Shown here: positions 41,512 through 46,394 of the stretch, piece by piece
Layout: the number at the start of each line of letters is the position of its first letter
How positions within the stretch are numbered: position 1 is the first letter of the stretch
Source of the DNA: Paracoccus maritimus
GTDB lineage: Bacteria; Pseudomonadota; Alphaproteobacteria; Rhodobacterales; Rhodobacteraceae
Direction: 5' to 3'
Length of the DNA stretch: 46,394 bases
NCBI RefSeq assembly: GCF_025195095.1
Contig: NZ_JANAVZ010000016.1
Location: 1 to 46,394 of the forward strand
The notes under the pieces: model-generated
Database searches by the model: none
What the model was told of the DNA's origin: nothing
Seen by the model: only the letters and a program-made list of their open reading frames with translations
Position numbers and translations under genes: made by a program

Positions 41512-43755
41512 ATGTCCGACGATCTTCCTATCGACCCCGAACGGAACACGCAGTCCGAACCGCTGAGCCGCGCCATCGGCGAGCGATATCTGACTTATGC
41601 GCTGTCCACGATCATGAACCGCGCACTGCCCGATGCGCGCGATGGCCTGAAGCCTGTGCATCGCCGCATTCTTTACGCGATGCGCGAACTGCGTCTTTCG
41701 CCGAACGGCGCCTTCCGGAAGTCCGCGAAGATCACCGGCGACGTGATGGGCAATTATCACCCCCACGGTGACGCTGCGATCTATGATGCGATGGCGCGCC
41801 TGGCCCAGGATTTCGCCATGCGCTATCCGCTGGTGGACGGGCAGGGCAACTTCGGCAATATCGACGGCGACAACCCGGCCGCCGCGCGATATACCGAGGC
41901 GCGGCTGGCGCAGACATCCGAGACGCTGATGGACGGGCTGACCGAGGATTCGGTCGATTTCCGCCCCAATTACGACGGCACGCTGAACGAACCCGTCGTG
42001 CTGCCTGCAGCATTTCCGAACCTGCTGGCCAACGGCGCGTCGGGGATTGCGGTGGGCATGGCCACCAACATCCCGCCCCATAACCTGCACGAGGTGATCG
42101 ACGCCTGCCTGCATCTGATCAAGACGCCTGATGCGCGCGACGACACGCTGGCGACGCTGATCAAGGGGCCGGATTTTCCGACCGGCGGCGTGATTGTCGA
42201 AAGCGCTGATACGATCGCCCAGAACTATCGCACCGGCCGCGGCGCCTTCCGCGTCCGGGCCAAGTGGGAGCAGGAGGATCTGGGCCGCGGCCAGTGGCAG
42301 ATCGTGGTCACCGAAATTCCCTACCAGGTTCAGAAATCGCGTCTGATCGAGCGGCTGGCCGAGCTGATCCAGACCAAGAAGATCCCGATCCTGGCCGATG
42401 TGCGCGACGAATCCGCCGAGGATGTCCGCATCGTGCTGGAACCGCGCGCGCGCAATGTCGACCCCGAACAGCTGATGGCTGCGCTGTATCGCGTCAGCGA
42501 TCTTGAGGTGCGTTTCAGCCTGAACATGAATGTGCTGATCGACGGGCGCGTGCCCAAGGTCTGTTCGCTGAAAGAGGTGCTGCGCGCGTTCCTGGATCAC
42601 CGCCGCGAGGTGCTGGTCCGGCGCGCGAATTTCCGTCTGGACAAGATCGCCGCCCGGCTTGAGGTGCTGGAAGGCTATCTGATCGCCTATCTGAACCTTG
42701 ACCGGGTGATCGAGATCATCCGCTACGAGGACGATCCCAAGGCGGTGATGATCGCCGAGTTCGGGCTGTCGGATGTGCAGGTCGAGGCGATCCTGAACAT
42801 GCGCCTGCGCGCCTTGCGCAAGCTGGAAGAGATCGAGTTGCGCGCCGAACGCGACGGTTTGCTGGAAGAACGCGAGACGCTGCAGGCGATGCTGGCCGAT
42901 GAGGCCGCGCAGTGGTCGCGCATCGCCGATCAGTTGAAGGAGGTCCGCAACCTGTTCGGCAAGTCCACGCCCGAGGGCCAGCGCCGGACGCTGATCACCG
43001 AGGCTGCCGATGTCGAGCCGATCGACATGGATGCGATGATCGAGCGAGAGCCGCTGACCGTGATCCTGTCCCGGATGGGATGGATCCGCGCGATGAAGGG
43101 GCATCAGCCGCTGGATGCCGAACTGAAGTTCAAGGACGGCGACGGCCCGGCCTTCGCGCTGCACGCCGAGACGACCGACAAGCTGATGGTCTTTGCCTCG
43201 AACGGCCGCTTTTACACGCTGCCCGCGAACGGCCTGCCCGGGGGACGTGGCATGGGCGAACCGCTGCGGTTGATGGTCGAACTGCCTAACGAGGCAGAGG
43301 TGATTGCGGTCTTCCCCTGGCGCGATGGCGAGAAATATCTGGTCGCCTCGAAGGCGGGTGACGGTTTCGTGGTCGCGGCCTCGGACATCCTGGCGCAGAC
43401 CAAGACCGGCAAGCAGGTGCTGAACGGCGAGGCGCTGCTGTGCAAGCCCGTCAGCGGCGATCATGTGGCGGTCGTCGGCACCAACAGGAAGATGCTGGTC
43501 TTTCCGCTGACCGAGTTGCCCGAGATGGCGCGCGGCAAGGGTGTCAGATTGCAACGCTTTGGCAGTGGCGGTGGGCTGCTGGCGGCCGACAGCCTGTCGG
43601 ATGCCACCTTCGTGACGCTGGCCGAAGGGCTGAGCTGGCCGATGAGCGGCGGCAAGACCCGCACCGAAAGCGATCTGGGCGAATGGCTTGGCAAGCGCGC
43701 GGGCGCCGGTCGCATGGCACCGCGCGGCTTTCCGCGCGACAACAAGTTCGCCTGA
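41512..43755 (+). CDS. parC: DNA topoisomerase IV subunit A
   Basis: A 747-residue type IIA topoisomerase subunit that decatenates daughter chromosomes together with ParE. The active-site tyrosine lies in [48 protein letters not shown] (the quinolone-region block) and [12 protein letters not shown] are typical. Length and the short C-terminal domain (two to three blades, without the full GyrA box set) support ParC over GyrA. It is monocistronic, with hairpins at 43870-43920 after it. parE is not in the window. Confidence 0.94.
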   Translation: MSDDLPIDPERNTQSEPLSRAIGERYLTYALSTIMNRALPDARDGLKPVHRRILYAMRELRLSPNGAFRKSAKITGDVMGNYHPHGDAAIYDAMARLAQDFAMRYPLVDGQGNFGNIDGDNPAAARYTEARLAQTSETLMDGLTEDSVDFRPNYDGTLNEPVVLPAAFPNLLANGASGIAVGMATNIPPHNLHEVIDACLHLIKTPDARDDTLATLIKGPDFPTGGVIVESADTIAQNYRTGRGAFRVRAKWEQEDLGRGQWQIVVTEIPYQVQKSRLIERLAELIQTKKIPILADVRDESAEDVRIVLEPRARNVDPEQLMAALYRVSDLEVRFSLNMNVLIDGRVPKVCSLKEVLRAFLDHRREVLVRRANFRLDKIAARLEVLEGYLIAYLNLDRVIEIIRYEDDPKAVMIAEFGLSDVQVEAILNMRLRALRKLEEIELRAERDGLLEERETLQAMLADEAAQWSRIADQLKEVRNLFGKSTPEGQRRTLITEAADVEPIDMDAMIEREPLTVILSRMGWIRAMKGHQPLDAELKFKDGDGPAFALHAETTDKLMVFASNGRFYTLPANGLPGGRGMGEPLRLMVELPNEAEVIAVFPWRDGEKYLVASKAGDGFVVAASDILAQTKTGKQVLNGEALLCKPVSGDHVAVVGTNRKMLVFPLTELPEMARGKGVRLQRFGSGGGLLAADSLSDATFVTLAEGLSWPMSGGKTRTESDLGEWLGKRAGAGRMAPRGFPRDNKFA

Positions 43756-43869
43756 TCCGCTGCGCATTGCCGACCCTTCCGACCGGCGACCCACGGTCGC
43801 TGGTCAGGTCATGCGCGAGGGGCTTGTCCCCTCGCTCGTTATTGCTGATTGTCCTGCAATCAGGATGAA

Positions 43870-43920
43870 CGCGGCGGGCAGGCCCGCCGCGTGCGCGATG
43901 TGACCGGGCAGGGCCCGGTC
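43870..43920. terminator. Two tandem hairpins between parC and cytochrome b561
   Basis: CGCGGCGGGC-AG-GCCCGCCGCG (43870-43891) and GACCGGGC-AGG-GCCCGGTC (43902-43920) are two perfect stems in the convergent gap. There is no T-run, so they may act as mRNA 3'-end barriers more than as classical terminators. Confidence 0.6.
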
Positions 43921-43936
43921 GAATCGGTGTTCGGGA

Positions 43937-44521
43937 TCAGCGCTTGCGCACCCATTTCCAGCCGGTCAGCATCGGCCCGACCAGATCCTCGTTCTTCCAG
44001 ACGCGATAGAACAGGATCACGGCGACATGCAGAAGGACCAGGATCAGGATCGCTGTCGCACCCCAGTGATGCCAGCCGACCGCGTCACCCGCGGTTTCGC
44101 TGCCGACTTTGTCGGCCAGCGGTCCGACATTGATGAAATCGTCCGGGTCCGAGATCAGGCCCGTCCCGACCTGCCAGGCGAGGGCTGCCAGCATCGCGAT
44201 GACGGACAGTGCCCCCAGCGGGTTGTGGCCCGGCCAGTGACTTGGCTCGCGCCGGCCGAGATGTCGAACATAGCCCAGAACGGCCGCCGGTCCCCTGACA
44301 AAGCTGGAGAAGCGGGCGGATCTGGGACCGACCAGCCCCCAAACCAAGCGGAACAACAGCAATGCGATGATCGCATAGCCGAACCAGAAATGCAGGGTCA
44401 TGACGTTGGGGCCGAACTTGCCCAGCATCCATGTCGTCACGACCAATGCAGCCAACGCCCAGTGGAAGAAACGTAGGGCCGGATCCCAGACCCTGACCCT
44501 GCGTGCCTGATCCTCTGACAT
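43937..44521 (-). CDS. Cytochrome b561-type membrane protein
   Basis: A 194-residue di-haem cytochrome b561-like protein with four transmembrane helices: LRFFHWALAALVVTTWML, MTLHFWFGYAIIALLLFRLV, LGALSVIAMLAALAWQVGTG and WGATAILILVLLHVAVILFY. The haem ligands are likely the His of FFHW, LHFW, HHW and LLHV. It ends in basic residues. It overlaps the cytochrome c' gene by one base (TGATG) and would pass quinol electrons to that periplasmic cytochrome; this pairing is known in related bacteria. Confidence 0.88.
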   Translation of the reverse strand: MSEDQARRVRVWDPALRFFHWALAALVVTTWMLGKFGPNVMTLHFWFGYAIIALLLFRLVWGLVGPRSARFSSFVRGPAAVLGYVRHLGRREPSHWPGHNPLGALSVIAMLAALAWQVGTGLISDPDDFINVGPLADKVGSETAGDAVGWHHWGATAILILVLLHVAVILFYRVWKNEDLVGPMLTGWKWVRKR

Positions 44522-44976
44522 CAGTCTTTCTTGCGATAGTCGTCGTGGCATGCCTTGCAGGCTCCGCCCAGCTTCTGCAGTGCCGGGCCGATATTGTCCT
44601 GCCCGCCCATCACGGCTTCGGGGCTGCCCGCCGCCGCATCGGCCAGTTCGGTGAACTTGGTCGCAAAATCGTCGGGATTTTCCCAGATCGCGGGCAATGC
44701 CTCGGACCCTTCGGCCTCGCCCTCGGCGGTGCCTTCGATGAACAGGGACGGCACATCATACTGGGTCAGCGCGACGATGTTCGCGGCGGCGGTCGACGCG
44801 GCAGCCTCGTCATAGGCCATGTCTCCCTTTGCCATGGCCGACAGCTTGCCCATGTTGATCGCAAGCATCTTCATATATCCGTGACGCGCCTCAAGCGCAT
44901 CTTCGGCGGATTGTGCCGTAGCAATGACGGGAAGGGCGGCGAAAAGGCAGATCGCGGCAGAGGTGGTGAGGCGCAT
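44521..44976 (-). CDS. cycP: Cytochrome c' (class II)
   Basis: A 151-residue periplasmic four-helix-bundle cytochrome c. It has a signal peptide (TTSAAICLFAALPVIATA) and a C-terminal haem site CKACHDDYRKK near the end, the class II pattern. Cytochromes c' bind NO and CO and are linked to nitric oxide tolerance in denitrifiers. An acidic insertion EGTAEGEAEGSEALP is visible mid-chain. It is the first gene of the pair with the b561-type protein. No FNR box (TTGAT-N4-ATCAA) was found upstream. Confidence 0.9.
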   Translation of the reverse strand: MRLTTSAAICLFAALPVIATAQSAEDALEARHGYMKMLAINMGKLSAMAKGDMAYDEAAASTAAANIVALTQYDVPSLFIEGTAEGEAEGSEALPAIWENPDDFATKFTELADAAAGSPEAVMGGQDNIGPALQKLGGACKACHDDYRKKD

Positions 44977-45107
44977 GGCTGGCTCCTGTATGAAATGATG
45001 ACGTTTTCTGCGTCTTAGCTTCCTGTGGAAACTTGGCAGAGCCCGCCATGCCGATCAATCAAACTCGGACCGGATCACGAACTTGCGATGATCTGCCAAG
45101 TCGGCGC

Positions 45108-46043
45108 TCAGCTGTAAAGCAGCGTGACGCCGGCCTCGCTGTGGATCGCGTTGACGGTGTCGCGGTCAAGCCGCATGGACTGTGCCAGATCGTGCAGATA
45201 GCGCGCCTCGGCCGCGCTGTCGAAATCGATCGCCAGCAGCGACATCAGATAGACCTGCGATTCCATGCCCGCGGGAATCTCGCGCGCCAGGGCCTGCGCA
45301 TCGACCGGTGCCGCCATCTGTTCGCGGATGAACTGGCGTTCCTCATCGTCCAGATCGTCACCCAGATGACCCAGAAGCCGCTGCTTTTCGGCGTCGTCGA
45401 TGGTGCCGTCCGATTTGGCGGCCTGGATCATCGCCTTCAGCATCAGCCCTGCGACGGCGTTCTGTTCCGGGGTCGGAGCGATCTCGGGCTCGTCGTTGCG
45501 CGATACCGAATCGTTGAACAATTCGCCGAAGCTTGCGTCGTTGCTGGCCTGCGAATCCTTGCGCGCCAGCCCGCCTGCCGTGGCTGCACCCGCACCGGCA
45601 GCGGACCCGCCAAGCAGCCCCCCAAGCAGGTCGCCCAGTCCGCCTTGGCTGCTGGCCTGACCGGTGCGTCCACCGCCAAGCTGCCCCAGGATGCCGCCGA
45701 GCCCGCCGGATTTACCGCCGCTGCCGCCCAGACGATCCAGAATGCCGCCAAGCCCCCCCTGGGCGCCAGCGGAATTCGCGCCGCCGTAGGGCCGGCCGCT
45801 TCCCGCAGCCGATCCCGACTGTCGACCGCCCAGCACCTGGCCCAGCATGTCGCTGAGGCTGCCGCCGCTGCCGCCCGAGGTGTTGTTGCCAAGAATACTG
45901 TCCAGCAGCCCGCCATGACCTGAATGCGAACCTGTCGGACGCTGTCCGGCCGAACCCGACTGACGGTTCTTCATGACGGCACCGATTCCCTTGGCCAGCA
46001 TCACACCGGCGGCGACACGGGCAAGCGATTTCATCAAGCTCAT
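45108..46043 (-). CDS. DUF533 protein with TerB-like C-terminus
   Basis: A 311-residue protein. An N-terminal hydrophobic segment (SLARVAAGVMLAKGIGAVMK) is followed by a long Gly/Ser/Gln-rich low-complexity region (about 27-155) with repeated GGLGGILDRLGG/GGLGGILGQLGG/GGLGDLLGGLLGG units. The C-terminal domain (about 190-311) matches DUF533/TerB-like helical proteins (MLKAMIQAAKSDGTIDDAEK and YLMSLLAIDFDSAAEARYL). E. coli YebE belongs to this family; function unknown, envelope location likely. ATG 46043 has GAGAGGACAG upstream. Confidence 0.85.
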   Translation of the reverse strand: MSLMKSLARVAAGVMLAKGIGAVMKNRQSGSAGQRPTGSHSGHGGLLDSILGNNTSGGSGGSLSDMLGQVLGGRQSGSAAGSGRPYGGANSAGAQGGLGGILDRLGGSGGKSGGLGGILGQLGGGRTGQASSQGGLGDLLGGLLGGSAAGAGAATAGGLARKDSQASNDASFGELFNDSVSRNDEPEIAPTPEQNAVAGLMLKAMIQAAKSDGTIDDAEKQRLLGHLGDDLDDEERQFIREQMAAPVDAQALAREIPAGMESQVYLMSLLAIDFDSAAEARYLHDLAQSMRLDRDTVNAIHSEAGVTLLYS

Positions 46044-46184
46044 GGTTCTGTCCTCTCGTTGGGTCCGCGCCGCCGAGCACGGCGTCGATGAGACGCGAAC
46101 GCGCGCTGCGGGCAAGCGGTTCCCGCAGGGTCGTCCGGCCTGCGACAGGCTCGGCGCGGCGGCAGTGACAAACCCCACGCGCGC

Positions 46185-46213
46185 CCTTGATTTTTCCTCG
46201 ACCGCCTTATAAA
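46185..46213 (+). promoter_or_regulatory. Probable tuf promoter
   Basis: CTTGAT (46186-46191), 16-base spacer and TATAAA (46208-46213), giving a transcript start near 46220 and a leader of about 50 bases before tuf. The TATAAA is the best -10 seen in this GC-rich region. Confidence 0.5.
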
Positions 46214-46273
46214 TCGCGGCGCACACTAACCCGGGGGCCTGTCAAGCCACGCCCCGCGATCAGGAGGCCCTAG

Positions 46274-46394
<121 letters not shown>

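Noticed and set aside
40795..43794. 999-codon open frame on the minus strand opposite parC
   Set aside because: It is the antisense shadow of parC joined in frame to the SH3 protein gene. Only the part from ATG 41373 onward has a signal anchor, linker and SH3 domain.
44977..45107. FNR box upstream of cytochrome c'
   Set aside because: GATTGATC and ATCAATC look like half-sites, but the TTGAT-N4-ATCAA spacing is not met.

Overview
The window looks like a chromosomal segment of a Rhodobacteraceae-type alphaproteobacterium, most likely Paracoccus or a close relative. This rests on the uniformly high GC of the core part, a GcrA cell-cycle regulator, a short HprK with RapZ, EIIA-Man and HPr, ATP-dependent PEP carboxykinase, choline-sulfate genes, a cytochrome c'/b561 pair and the overall gene repertoire. 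Species is not determined.

Positions 1 to about 8119 are accessory DNA with visibly lower GC. The stretch starts with the last codons and right end of an IS66-family insertion sequence. It then carries an SRAP (YedK/HMCES) protein, a LexA-type box, two tiny ORFs and a DRT/Abi-like reverse transcriptase on the plus strand. On the minus strand follow a C39-like cysteine peptidase, a phospholipase-D-fold protein and the TcmP/DUF5131 (Gp37/Gp68) pair, which has its own terminator. The right edge holds two tRNA scars: a 26-nt tRNA 3' end (7914-7939) and the 5' half of a tRNA-Cys gene cut exactly after its anticodon loop (8120-8156). I read the block as a defence-type genomic island built at tRNA genes.

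From 8214 the core chromosome begins. A tightly overlapping minus-strand moxR-DUF58-DUF4381-batA-batB-batC-batD operon is followed by arginase and metG. A long intergenic region upstream of metG contains five 11-bp-spaced TGCAC boxes (17045-17099). Next come an integral membrane protein, nudC, an MliC-like lipoprotein-type protein, a Nudix hydrolase, gcrA, a lone ABC-2 permease, and argD-GNAT-argF. Then come phoX behind a Pho box, a class A beta-lactamase divergent from an AmpR-type regulator, and pckA divergent from the hprK-rapZ-EIIA-HPr regulatory operon with LacI-type operator sequences between them.

The last third holds a TetR regulator, a DUF2852 protein, choX-betC (choline and choline-sulfate use), 3-hydroxybutyryl-CoA dehydrogenase with etfBA (acyl-CoA and PHB metabolism and electron transfer), a PduO-type cobalamin adenosyltransferase with a small HIG1-like membrane protein, an SDR, an SH3-domain protein, parC, the cytochrome c'/b561 pair, a DUF533 protein and the start of tuf, which runs off the right end.

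The most interesting parts are the island, with a LexA box and a coupled micro-ORF ahead of the reverse transcriptase and the tRNA scars, and the phased 11-bp repeat array.
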